NCBI RefSeq assembly: GCF_002741075.1
Contig: NZ_CP016634.1
Location: forward strand, 3,626,001 to 3,690,000
Direction of reading: 5' to 3'
Length of the DNA stretch: 64,000 nt
DNA from: Pseudomonas putida
GTDB taxonomy: Bacteria; Pseudomonadota; Gammaproteobacteria; Pseudomonadales; Pseudomonadaceae
Of this stretch, positions 36,449-44,175 are shown piece by piece; position 1 is the stretch's first letter, and every line of letters starts with the position of its first letter. The notes under the pieces are model-generated. The model did not search any database. It worked only from the letters and a program-made list of their open reading frames with translations, and had not been told where the DNA came from. The position numbers were made by a program, and so were the translations under genes.

Positions 36449-37042
36449 ATGAGCGCCAACCCACGCATCGCCGACTACGCCATCAACGAGCAGTTCATCA
36501 ACCGCTGGTCGCCAAGGGCGTTCACTGCAGAGCCGATCAGCGAACAGACGCTGTTGAGCTTCCTGGAGGCCGCGCGCTGGGCGCCTTCGGCCTACAACTC
36601 ACAGCCCTGGCGCTTCCTGTATGCCCGCCGGGACACGCCACACTGGGCGCGCTACCTGGAAATCCTCAACGAGTTCAACCGCAGCTGGGCGCAACAGGCC
36701 TCGGCGCTGGTGCTGGTGATGTCCAAGACCACCTTCGCCGCCCCCGGTGCCAGCGAGGAAAAGCCGGCCCTGTGGCACACCTTCGACACCGGTTCCGCCT
36801 GGGGCCACCTGGCGCTGCAAGCCAGCATCAGCGGCTGGCACACCCATGGTATGGCCGGTTTCGACCAGGAACTGGCCCGCGAAGCGCTGAAAATTCCCGA
36901 GGGCTATGCCCTGCACGCAATGATTGCGATCGGCAAGCTCGGCGACAAGGCCAGCCTGGCCGAAGCCCTACAGGCACGTGAAGAGCCAAGCCCACGTCGG
37001 CCGCTGAGCGAGCTGGCGGCCGAGGGTGACTTCAGCCTCTGA
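36449..37042 (+). CDS. Nitroreductase-family protein
   Basis: 197 aa from ATG 36449 with GGAG 6 bases upstream. FMN-binding motifs: NRWSPRAFTAEPIS (the R-S-x-R segment), EAARWAPSAYNSQPWRF, and the second-half GSAWGHLALQASISGWHTHGMAGF-type FMN contacts (key WGHLALQA). Expected to reduce nitroaromatics or quinones with NAD(P)H as a homodimer; the natural substrate is unknown. Divergent from the YcgN-like gene. Confidence 0.88.
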   Translation: MSANPRIADYAINEQFINRWSPRAFTAEPISEQTLLSFLEAARWAPSAYNSQPWRFLYARRDTPHWARYLEILNEFNRSWAQQASALVLVMSKTTFAAPGASEEKPALWHTFDTGSAWGHLALQASISGWHTHGMAGFDQELAREALKIPEGYALHAMIAIGKLGDKASLAEALQAREEPSPRRPLSELAAEGDFSL

Positions 37043-37066
37043 TCACCACCCGACGGAAAACGGCAT

Positions 37067-37109
37067 CTGTAGGAGCAGCTTTTCGCGGCGTAAGGCCGCT
37101 CCTACAGGT
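37067..37109. repeat. Imperfect inverted repeat (REP-like)
   Basis: CTGTAGGAGC (37067-37076) and GCTCCTACAG (37099-37108 region) are inverted around TTTCGCGGCGTAAGGCC. Could serve as terminator between the convergent nitroreductase and dehydrogenase genes. Confidence 0.65.
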
Positions 37110-37124
37110 CGTGCGTCGGTCGGT

Positions 37125-38057
37125 TCAATACCCGCGCGCGAAGTCCACTTCCCCGCGCAATCCCTGCCCTGCCTCATACGCCTTCATGTTCTCGACGAAC
37201 AACCGCACCATCGCCATAGGCGAGGTGGGCGCCGAGCTGTGCCCGGTCAACAGCAACCCCCAGGCCGTCCAGAACGGATGCCGCTGGGGCAACGGTTCCT
37301 GTCGGCAGACATCGATCACCGCACCGGCCAGATGGCCTTGCTTCAAGGCCTCGACCAGATCGGCGTCGACCACCGCCACACCGCGCCCGGCATTGATGAA
37401 CAGCGCGCTGGGCTTGAAGCACTTGAACAACGCAGCGTCGTACAGATCATGGGTCTGAGGGGTATCCGGCAGCAGGTTGAGCACGTAGTCGGCCTGCGCC
37501 ACCATGCGCGGCAACGCCTCGAGCCCCGCCACTTCGACGAACGGCGCCTGCTCGCGCGCGCTGCTGGCAACGCCATACAAGGTCACGCCGAACGGCACGA
37601 GAAACTCGGCCACCCGCTGGCCGATATCGCCCGTACCGACCACCAGCACCCGACGCCCTTCCAAGGAGCGCCCTGGGCGATCGTCCCAACGGCGCTCGAC
37701 CTGGCTGACCAGGCGCGCCAGCACGTCGCGTTCGTGAATCAGCATGTAGGTGAGCATGTATTCGGCCATTACCTGGCCGAAGATACCGACCGCACGGGCC
37801 AGGCGATAATCGCGCGACAGCCCCTTGGCCAGCAGCGGCGTGATACCGGCCCAGGTGGATTGTATCCAGCGAGGCGCGTGGCCTTGACGCAACAGACTGG
37901 CCAACAGGTCGGGCTGGCCCAGCCATACCGGGCAGTCAGGCGCCAGACGCGATAGTTCGGCGGAGTCGCCGCTGGTCACGATATCCAGCTCTGGCGCCGC
38001 CTCGCCCAGCAGGCGGGCATAGTTGGCATGATCCTGTTCAGCGATCAGAACGCGCAT
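37125..38057 (-). CDS. D-2-hydroxyacid dehydrogenase (GhrA-like)
   Basis: 310 aa NAD(P)-dependent reductase of glyoxylate/hydroxypyruvate or other 2-keto acids. Rossmann loop VVGTGDIGQRVAEF (about 134-147), catalytic Arg in NAGRGVAVVD, Glu in DVCRQEPLP and His in LTGHSSAPT are all present. The short N-terminal lid lacks the ACT or long extensions of SerA. Cofactor preference cannot be called. Located 77 bases upstream of ycgL. Confidence 0.9.
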   Translation of the reverse strand: MRVLIAEQDHANYARLLGEAAPELDIVTSGDSAELSRLAPDCPVWLGQPDLLASLLRQGHAPRWIQSTWAGITPLLAKGLSRDYRLARAVGIFGQVMAEYMLTYMLIHERDVLARLVSQVERRWDDRPGRSLEGRRVLVVGTGDIGQRVAEFLVPFGVTLYGVASSAREQAPFVEVAGLEALPRMVAQADYVLNLLPDTPQTHDLYDAALFKCFKPSALFINAGRGVAVVDADLVEALKQGHLAGAVIDVCRQEPLPQRHPFWTAWGLLLTGHSSAPTSPMAMVRLFVENMKAYEAGQGLRGEVDFARGY

Positions 38058-38134
38058 GTAGAAAACAACCTTGGCAAAGACAAAGGCGGCCCGGTAGACG
38101 GGCCGCTTGGCGAACGATGGGGACCGGGCCGGGA

Positions 38135-38428
38135 TCAGGCCGGGTCGTTGCGGCGCAGCAGCTCTTCAGGCAGGTGCTCGATGTAGTCATCCTCGGGCGG
38201 CGGCATCTGCAAGTGGTAACCCTGATTGTCGAGGTTCTCCAGGACCTTGGCGATGTCCTCACGGGCCAGCTTGCGCTCGGGGGTCAACACCAGGTCGAAG
38301 GCATGCACCGGGGTGCCGAAGAAGGGCATCAGGCCCTCGGGCACACGCTCCAGGCCCTCGGCCTTGAGCACGTAGAGGTACATTTCGTTCTTGCGGGGGC
38401 TCTTGTAGATCGAGCAAATACGTTTCAT
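38135..38428 (-). CDS. ycgL: YcgL-domain protein
   Basis: 97 aa, the usual size. [20 protein letters not shown] is the invariant YcgL start (core YKSPRK-EMYLYV), with [22 protein letters not shown] in the middle. The family is a small alpha/beta fold of unknown function, generally encoded directly after rnd, as here: its ATG overlaps the rnd stop (TGATG). Confidence 0.92.
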   Translation of the reverse strand: MKRICSIYKSPRKNEMYLYVLKAEGLERVPEGLMPFFGTPVHAFDLVLTPERKLAREDIAKVLENLDNQGYHLQMPPPEDDYIEHLPEELLRRNDPA

Positions 38429-39558
38429 CAGGATTCTCCGGCACCTGCCAGGCTGTCCAGCAGGGCCTGGCCCATGCGCTCGCGACGCCAGCCGCGCAGC
38501 GAATCGGGCAGTTGATAGGGGCCATTGGGGAAGCCGCTCTTGAGCAAGGCTTCGAGGGTTTTCTTGCGTAGCATCAGTTCCGGGGCGATACCCAGACGCT
38601 CACCTTCGGCCTGGCCGACCGCGCGCAGGCGTTTGAGGATGCCGGAGGCCTCGATCGGCAGCGGCTCGGGCAGGGCTTGGGGCCATTGGTCGGCCGGCAG
38701 GCTTGCGGCGCGCTTGATCAGGCCCAGCAGGAACTCACCGTCCTGGCGGATGGTGCGCGGGTGCATGTCGTCGATCCGGGCCAGGGCCGACAAGTTGTCC
38801 GGCTGGCTCTTGGCCATCGGCCACAGCGAGTGCTCGCGCAGCACGCGGTTGCGCGGCACGTCGCGGCTGCGGGCCTCACGCTCGCGCCAGGCGCACAGCT
38901 CGCGCAGCACCGCCAGTTGCTGCGGCGCCAGCTTCCAGGCGAGCTTCACGTCGCGGTAGAGCGCCTGCGGCTCGACTTCGCGGCGCAGTTGGGCAACCAG
39001 CTCGGCGCCGTCTTCCAACACCCAGGCGTACTTGTCGTCCGACAGGCGCGGGCGCAAGGCACTGAACAGCTCGGCCAGGTGCACGGCATCCTCGGCGGCA
39101 TAGCTGACCTGGGTTTCAGACAGTGGCCGCTGCAGCCAGTCCGAACGGGTTTCTCCCTTGGGCAGCTCAATGCCCAGCACTTCTTGCACCAGGCGCGAAT
39201 AGCCCATGGAGAAGCCGATATTCAAGTAGCCGGCGGCCAACTGGGTGTCGAACAGCGGTTGCGGCAGCTTGCCAGTCAGGCGCAGGAGCACTTCCAAATC
39301 TTCGCTGCAGGCATGCAGCACCTTGACCACGCCGCTGTCTTCGAGCAGATCGGCCAACGGCTGCCAATCGCGAATCAACAAGGGGTCGATCAGAAAAGCC
39401 CGGTTGCCTTCTCCGACCTGGATCAGGCCGGCCTTGGGATAGAACGTGTCGACCCGCATGAACTCGGTATCGAGGGCCACGAAGGGCAGCTCGCGCCAGC
39501 CCCGGCAGTGTTCGGCCAGGGTCTGGTCATCTCGGATCCAGTGTATTTCGATGCCCAC
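38428..39558 (-). CDS. rnd: Ribonuclease D
   Basis: 376 aa 3'-5' exoribonuclease that trims tRNA precursors. DEDD motifs: [16 protein letters not shown] (Exo I), [10 protein letters not shown] (Exo II), [10 protein letters not shown] (Exo III with Tyr). HRDC domain follows at about 210-290. GTG 39558 is chosen: GGGAG 6 bases upstream and N terminus [10 protein letters not shown]; the frame runs 5 codons further to a TTG. Downstream neighbour ycgL overlaps it. Confidence 0.93.
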   Translation of the reverse strand: MGIEIHWIRDDQTLAEHCRGWRELPFVALDTEFMRVDTFYPKAGLIQVGEGNRAFLIDPLLIRDWQPLADLLEDSGVVKVLHACSEDLEVLLRLTGKLPQPLFDTQLAAGYLNIGFSMGYSRLVQEVLGIELPKGETRSDWLQRPLSETQVSYAAEDAVHLAELFSALRPRLSDDKYAWVLEDGAELVAQLRREVEPQALYRDVKLAWKLAPQQLAVLRELCAWREREARSRDVPRNRVLREHSLWPMAKSQPDNLSALARIDDMHPRTIRQDGEFLLGLIKRAASLPADQWPQALPEPLPIEASGILKRLRAVGQAEGERLGIAPELMLRKKTLEALLKSGFPNGPYQLPDSLRGWRRERMGQALLDSLAGAGES

Positions 39559-39637
39559 AAGGCTCTCCCACAAATAATGGCGCGCAGTATATACGGCGCG
39601 GGCATTAGGGGTGAAACCTGCGCCATCCTTGGTTTGA

Positions 39638-41293
39638 TCAACGGTCGGCTGTCATCCAGGGCCGGCAGCTGGCGAACAGATCCATCGATTGCTGATAGAC
39701 CTCGGTGCGCACCTGCAACAGGCCAAGCATCGAATGGAACAGGTTGTCCTGGCTCAGCGGCGCGTCGCGCAGGCGGCCCAGGCAGTCGGTGTCGAGGGAG
39801 AAATCCTGCCGATAGCTGTCGGAGAACCACACCAGCAGCGGCACATGGCGCTGCTGCTCGGGCGCCAGCATGTAGGGTGTGCCGTGCAGGTACAGGTTGT
39901 ATTCGCCCAGCGACTCGCCATGGTCGGACAGATAGATCATCGCGGTGTCGACCTTGTCCTGGCGGCTGCGCAAAAGATCGATCAGCGAGCCCAGCACCTG
40001 ATCCGTGTAGGCCAGGGTGTTGTCATAGCTGTTGACGATGGCCTGCTGGTCGCACTGGTTCAGGGCGTTGCTCTCGCACACCGGGGTAAAGCGCTTGGCG
40101 CTGGTCGGGTAGCGCTTGTAGTAATCCGGACCATGGCTGCCCATCTGGTGCAGCACCAGCACGGTGTCCTGGCTCAGGTTGTCGATCAGCTCACCCAGAC
40201 CCTGTAGAAGGATCTCGTCATGGCACTCGCCATCGGCGCACAGCGTGGGATCCTTGAGATTGCTGACATCGACGAACTGCACCCGGTCGCAGGTGCCCTT
40301 GCACCCGGACTGGTTGTCGCGCCACTGCACGCTCAGGCCTGCGCGCTGCAGGATGTCCAACAGCCCTTCGCGGTTCTTGGCCACCCGAGCGTCGTAGTCC
40401 TTGCGTGGCATGCCAGAGAACATGCACGGCACCGACACGGCGGTTTCGGTGCCGCACGAATGCACATCACTGAAGGCCAGCAGACCCTGTTCTTGGCTCA
40501 GGCGTGGCGTGGTATCGCGTCCATAACCCAGCACACCGAAGTTCTCGGCTCGGGCGCTCTCCCCCACCACCAGCACGGTCAGCGACTTGCGTTCGTGGTG
40601 CTGCCAGGCGGCAGTGTCGCGCTTGGCGTCTTCACCGTAGGACTGGAACGGCCGCGCGGCACTGCCCAGGCGTTCGCTGACATAGCCGAAGGAAGCGCCG
40701 ACGATATTGCTCGGGGTGAGCATCAGGCGGATCTCGTGGTGGTTGCGAAACAGCGACGACAAGCCCTGGTAGTTGACCAGCGCCACCGAGCCCAGGGCCG
40801 CCACGCAGGCACCACTGACCACCAGCTTGCCCAACAGCTCGCGATGCCAGGGCCGGTAGGCGATCTTTGTTTTCCACAGCAGCACCGACGGCAGGACGCC
40901 GAGCAAGCCGATGTAAAGTGCGAATTTGATCGAGAGCAGGTCGCGCACTTCGGCGACATTGGTCTCGGCCATATTGCGGAACATGCCCGTGTCGATCAGT
41001 ACGCCGTACTGGTTCATGAAATAGGCAACGCCCGCGCCACTCATGAACAACACGATCAACAGCGGTTTGAGCACGTACTTGAACGCCACCAGCGTCAACA
41101 GCAGGTTGAACGCGAACAGCATCAGCACAGCGAAGGCCAGCAGCAGCCACACCCCGACCATGCCGGGGGGCACGACGGATTCCAAGTGTGCCCAGAGCGC
41201 GGTATTGAACCCGATCAACAGGTAAAGACTGGCTAGCAACGTGACCCATTCGGCCCGCAGTGTTTTGATGTTCAAGGTGATGTTCGCAGTCAA
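39638..41293 (-). CDS. eptA: Lipid A phosphoethanolamine transferase
   Basis: 551 aa. Five N-terminal membrane helices (to about residue 180), then a periplasmic sulfatase-like domain with metal ligand Glu in LVVGESARAENFG (about 245), the Thr nucleophile (Thr282 or 284) in SCGTETAVSVPCMFSG, and YLSDHGESLGE plus GTPYMLAPEQQRHVP late ligands. It transfers phosphoethanolamine from PE to lipid A, lowering negative charge and raising cationic peptide/polymyxin tolerance. A ColR-like box at 41372-41387 suggests two-component control. Confidence 0.92.
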   Translation of the reverse strand: MTANITLNIKTLRAEWVTLLASLYLLIGFNTALWAHLESVVPPGMVGVWLLLAFAVLMLFAFNLLLTLVAFKYVLKPLLIVLFMSGAGVAYFMNQYGVLIDTGMFRNMAETNVAEVRDLLSIKFALYIGLLGVLPSVLLWKTKIAYRPWHRELLGKLVVSGACVAALGSVALVNYQGLSSLFRNHHEIRLMLTPSNIVGASFGYVSERLGSAARPFQSYGEDAKRDTAAWQHHERKSLTVLVVGESARAENFGVLGYGRDTTPRLSQEQGLLAFSDVHSCGTETAVSVPCMFSGMPRKDYDARVAKNREGLLDILQRAGLSVQWRDNQSGCKGTCDRVQFVDVSNLKDPTLCADGECHDEILLQGLGELIDNLSQDTVLVLHQMGSHGPDYYKRYPTSAKRFTPVCESNALNQCDQQAIVNSYDNTLAYTDQVLGSLIDLLRSRQDKVDTAMIYLSDHGESLGEYNLYLHGTPYMLAPEQQRHVPLLVWFSDSYRQDFSLDTDCLGRLRDAPLSQDNLFHSMLGLLQVRTEVYQQSMDLFASCRPWMTADR

Positions 41294-41371
41294 AAATTAA
41301 GATCGGCCCACGCACCTGGCGGGGCACCGGGGAAGTTGGCCGAACTCTAGAAAGCGCACCATCAATATTTT

Positions 41372-41387
41372 GTGAAAAAGACGCCAA
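41372..41387 (-). promoter_or_regulatory. Candidate ColR-binding site upstream of eptA
   Basis: Read leftwards the 16 bases are TTGGCGTCTTTTTCAC, 79 bases before the eptA start. The P. putida ColR consensus, as I remember it, is (T/C)(T/C)NA(C/G)NN(T/C)TTTTT(C/G)AC; only the fourth base (G for A) differs. The surrounding 41350-41435 is AT-rich. Whether ColR binds here is untested. Confidence 0.45.
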
Positions 41388-41432
41388 CAAAGGGTTGGTT
41401 GATATCTTTTTAATATTAAATGAATTTCATTT

Positions 41433-41801
41433 TTACTTGGCGGCCAGGTGGAGCTTGGCGTAAGGCTCACGCTCGATATCCTGGACCTCCACGCACAGCT
41501 GGATATCCAGCCCTTCTCGGGTGGCAATCACATCGCGCAGCACCTCCAGCAGGCTCGCGGACAACTGCTTCTTCACCTCTGCCGACCGCCCGCTGAGAAT
41601 CGCCAGACGTACATGGGCAAACGCCCGCTCGACCGGTGCGGTGCCCACCCGGTACTGGGCGAAGGCCTGGGCACGGCTCTTGATATCCAGCTCGTCGGCA
41701 AACTGACCGCTGCCCACCAGGGTGTGGTTCAGGCGCATCAGCAGCAGATCGACGTTCAGGTCGGCCAGGTTGTCGCTGTATTCCAGGTTCAGATGAGGCA
41801 T
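41433..41801 (-). CDS. 5-carboxymethyl-2-hydroxymuconate delta-isomerase-like protein
   Basis: 122 aa tautomerase-superfamily trimer protein. Pro2 after Met (MPHLNLEYSDNL) is the catalytic base; RAQAFAQYRVG and FAHVRLAILSGRS supply the substrate arginines. CHMI (HpcD) acts in homoprotocatechuate degradation, but no other hpc gene is nearby, so the true substrate may differ. eptA lies downstream on the same strand with 139 bases between. Confidence 0.82.
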   Translation of the reverse strand: MPHLNLEYSDNLADLNVDLLLMRLNHTLVGSGQFADELDIKSRAQAFAQYRVGTAPVERAFAHVRLAILSGRSAEVKKQLSASLLEVLRDVIATREGLDIQLCVEVQDIEREPYAKLHLAAK

Positions 41802-41919
41802 GGCGCGGGTTCCAGGTCATGGCAGGTGGGCCACAGCCTACTCCAGTCCCGCAACCGGGCAAAGGCGACTATCCTCAAGGTTCAGGACTTTTTGCCAACC
41901 CCTGACCCGAGGTGAAGAA

Positions 41920-42153
41920 ATGCCAGTCCCGCATGATCTGCTCGCTGACCTGCACATTTCCGCTGACGATTTCCAGGCGCTGATCGACAAGGACCAGACG
42001 CTCCATCAACTGCACAAGGAGTACAACGCCAAGGACAAGGAAGTGGTGGCCGCCGAAGGCAACGGTACCGCAGACGAAGCGGTCAACCGCCTGCGCAAGG
42101 AGCGGCTGCTGATCAAGGACAAGATCGAACGGATCGTTCATCCCGCCAGATGA
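41920..42153 (+). CDS. YdcH/DUF465 small helical protein
   Basis: 77 aa from ATG 41920, with GAGGTGAAG upstream. Predicted helical hairpin: LISADDFQALIDKDQTLHQLH-type first helix (core FQALIDKDQTLHQLHKEY) and RLRKERLLIKDKIERIV second helix, matching the DUF465 family (YdcH). No known function. Single gene followed by a REP pair. Confidence 0.82.
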   Translation: MPVPHDLLADLHISADDFQALIDKDQTLHQLHKEYNAKDKEVVAAEGNGTADEAVNRLRKERLLIKDKIERIVHPAR

Positions 42154-42170
42154 CCTCCCCTTTAAAATCA

Positions 42171-42234
42171 TTCGCGGGTAAACCCGCCCCCACAGGTTCA
42201 GCGCAAGCCAGTGGGGGCGGGTTCACCCGCGAAA
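42171..42234. repeat. REP pair, inverted
   Basis: TTCGCGGGTAAACCCGCCCCCACAGG and GTGGGGGCGGGTTCACCCGCGAA form near-perfect inverted arms around 12 bases, between convergent genes. Confidence 0.85.
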
Positions 42235-42265
42235 GTGCCCAGGCAGTTGACCCAAGCGGTTACCG

Positions 42266-43438
42266 TCAGACCCCGGCCGATGCCTTGAGCCCGGTATCCA
42301 GATCCTCGATCAAGTCGCGGTAATCCTCGATACCCACCGACAGGCGCAACAGGTTTTCGCTGATGCCCATCTGCCCCTTCTGCTCGGGGCTCAGGGAGTT
42401 GTGCGACATGGTCCAGGAGTGGTTGATCATGCTCTCCACCCCACCCAGCGAATCGGCCAGGACAAAGATCGACAGTGCCTCCACCAGGCGGTTGACTGCG
42501 GCCCGGTCGCCCTTGATCTTCATCGCCACCACCGCGCCGCCGCCACGCATCTGGCGCTTGCACAGCTCATGCTGCGGATGGCTTTCGAGCTCCGGGTAGT
42601 ACACCTGCTCGACCTGCGGATGCCCTTCCAGGAACTGGGCCACGCGCAGGGCATTGGCACACTGGCGCTCCATGCGCACGTCGAGGGTCTTGAGCCCGCG
42701 CAAGGCCAGGTAGCAGTCGAACGGCCCCTGGATCGCCCCCACGGCCATACTGATCCGGCGCAGGCGCTTGAGCAGCTCGTCGTTGGCCGCCACCACCACG
42801 CCGCCGATCAGGTCGGAGTGGCCGCCGATGTACTTGCTCGCCGAATGCATCACCAGATCGACACCCAAAGTGATCGGCCGCTGGTTCCAGGGCGAGCAGA
42901 AGGTGTTGTCGATGCAGGTGAGGATGCCGCGTTCACGGGCCAGCGCGCATACCGCCTGGATGTCCACCAGGTGCAGCAACGGGTTGGTCGGCGATTCGAT
43001 CCAGATCAGCTGGGTCTCGGGGCGGATGGCAGCGGCCACGGCCTCCAGGTCGTTCAGGTCGACGTAGGTGGTGGTCAGGCCCGAGGTGCGACTACGGTAG
43101 TCCTCCAACAGGCGGAAGGTGCCGCCGTACACGCCGTTCATCACCACCACATGGGCGTCCTTGGACAGCAGCTCCAGCACGGTGGCCGTGGCGCCGACAC
43201 CCGAAGCGGTGGCGACCGCGCCCACACCCTCTTCCAGAGCTGCGACGCAGGTTTCGTAGGCATGGCGAGTCGGGTTGCTGACCCGGCTGTAGGCGTATTC
43301 GGGATGATCATCCAGGCCGCGCTTGATGAACGAGCTGGAGGTGACGATGGCCGGGAAGATGGCGTTGTCGGCGACACTGGTCTGCTCGCCGGCGTGGATG
43401 GTACGGGTGGCGAAATTGCGCGGCTTGTTGTCGGACAT
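42266..43438 (-). CDS. Cystathionine gamma-synthase/beta-lyase-type PLP enzyme
   Basis: 390 aa Cys/Met-metabolism fold-type I enzyme, ATG 43438 (MSDNKPRNFATRTIHAG). PLP Lys202 in MHSASKYIGGHSDLIGG; YSRVSNPT and IESPTNP (substrate/PLP phosphate) are conserved. SerK/ArgR-type residues do not let me separate cystathionine gamma-synthase, gamma-lyase and methionine gamma-lyase; the divergent Lrp gene 168 bases away suggests an amino-acid-inducible degradative enzyme. Confidence 0.87.
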   Translation of the reverse strand: MSDNKPRNFATRTIHAGEQTSVADNAIFPAIVTSSSFIKRGLDDHPEYAYSRVSNPTRHAYETCVAALEEGVGAVATASGVGATATVLELLSKDAHVVVMNGVYGGTFRLLEDYRSRTSGLTTTYVDLNDLEAVAAAIRPETQLIWIESPTNPLLHLVDIQAVCALARERGILTCIDNTFCSPWNQRPITLGVDLVMHSASKYIGGHSDLIGGVVVAANDELLKRLRRISMAVGAIQGPFDCYLALRGLKTLDVRMERQCANALRVAQFLEGHPQVEQVYYPELESHPQHELCKRQMRGGGAVVAMKIKGDRAAVNRLVEALSIFVLADSLGGVESMINHSWTMSHNSLSPEQKGQMGISENLLRLSVGIEDYRDLIEDLDTGLKASAGV

Positions 43439-43606
43439 GGTCGGGTCCATTGACGATGATGAGGGAGGAAGGCGCCACTATGGCATATCCGCTGCCCATC
43501 GCCGAGCGAGGGATGAATCTATCGTTGGAGCTGCCTGGCTATTCTCGTGGTTCTCCAAGCGCGCTAATCTCGAGAAACTTTTTCTCAACGTGCGCCCAAG
43601 ACCGCT

Positions 43607-44065
43607 ATGGACAGTTTCGACCAACACATCCTCACCCTGCTCCAGCGCGATGCGTCCATCTCCCTGAAGGACCTGGCCGAAGCGGTCAACCTCTCGACCA
43701 CGCCCTGCTGGAAGCGGGTCAAGCGCCTGGAGGACGAGGGTTTCATCCGTGGCCGCGTCGCCTTGCTCGACCCCGAGAAGCTGGGCCTGGGGCTGACCGT
43801 GTTCGTCCAGCTCAAGACCCAGCGTCATGACAGCGCCTGGCTCGAGCAATTCGCCAAGGTGGTGACGGGGTTCGAGGAAGTGATGGAGGTGTATCGCATG
43901 TCCGGCGACTGGGACTACATGTTGCGGGTGGTGGTGGGCGATATCGCCGCGTATGACCGCTTCTACAAGAAGCTGATCACCAGCACCGACGGCTTGTCGA
44001 ACATCACCTCGAGCTTTGCCATGGAACAGATGAAATACACCACGGCGTATCCCGTGCACCGATGA
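43607..44065 (+). CDS. Lrp/AsnC-family regulator
   Basis: 152 aa: HTH at about 5-50 (ILTLLQRDASISLKDLAEAVNLSTTPCWKRV) followed by the RAM amino-acid-binding domain (GLTVFVQLKTQRHD... VYRMSGDWDYMLRVVV). Divergent from the cystathionine-type enzyme, its probable target, with the amino acid substrate as effector (inference). Resembles the BkdR/MdeR branch in placement. No strong ribosome site before ATG 43607. Confidence 0.9.
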   Translation: MDSFDQHILTLLQRDASISLKDLAEAVNLSTTPCWKRVKRLEDEGFIRGRVALLDPEKLGLGLTVFVQLKTQRHDSAWLEQFAKVVTGFEEVMEVYRMSGDWDYMLRVVVGDIAAYDRFYKKLITSTDGLSNITSSFAMEQMKYTTAYPVHR

Positions 44066-44128
44066 ATGCCAGGGCCGCTGCGCGCCCCAATCGCGGGACG
44101 CCGCGGGCACTGGGGCTGGCGGGGTCCC

Positions 44129-44153
44129 TGTGAGAGCGGGTTTACCCGCGAAT
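44129..44153. repeat. Single REP element
   Basis: TGAGAGCGGGTTTACCCGCGAA, one arm only, between the convergent Lrp gene and fdhF. Confidence 0.75.
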
Positions 44154-44175
44154 GGGCCGCCCAGCCCCTACGCAC

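Noticed and set aside
39579..39600. CAGTATATAC before rnd as a LexA box
   Set aside because: Lacks the CTG...CAG dyad at the right spacing; at best a weak -10 element.
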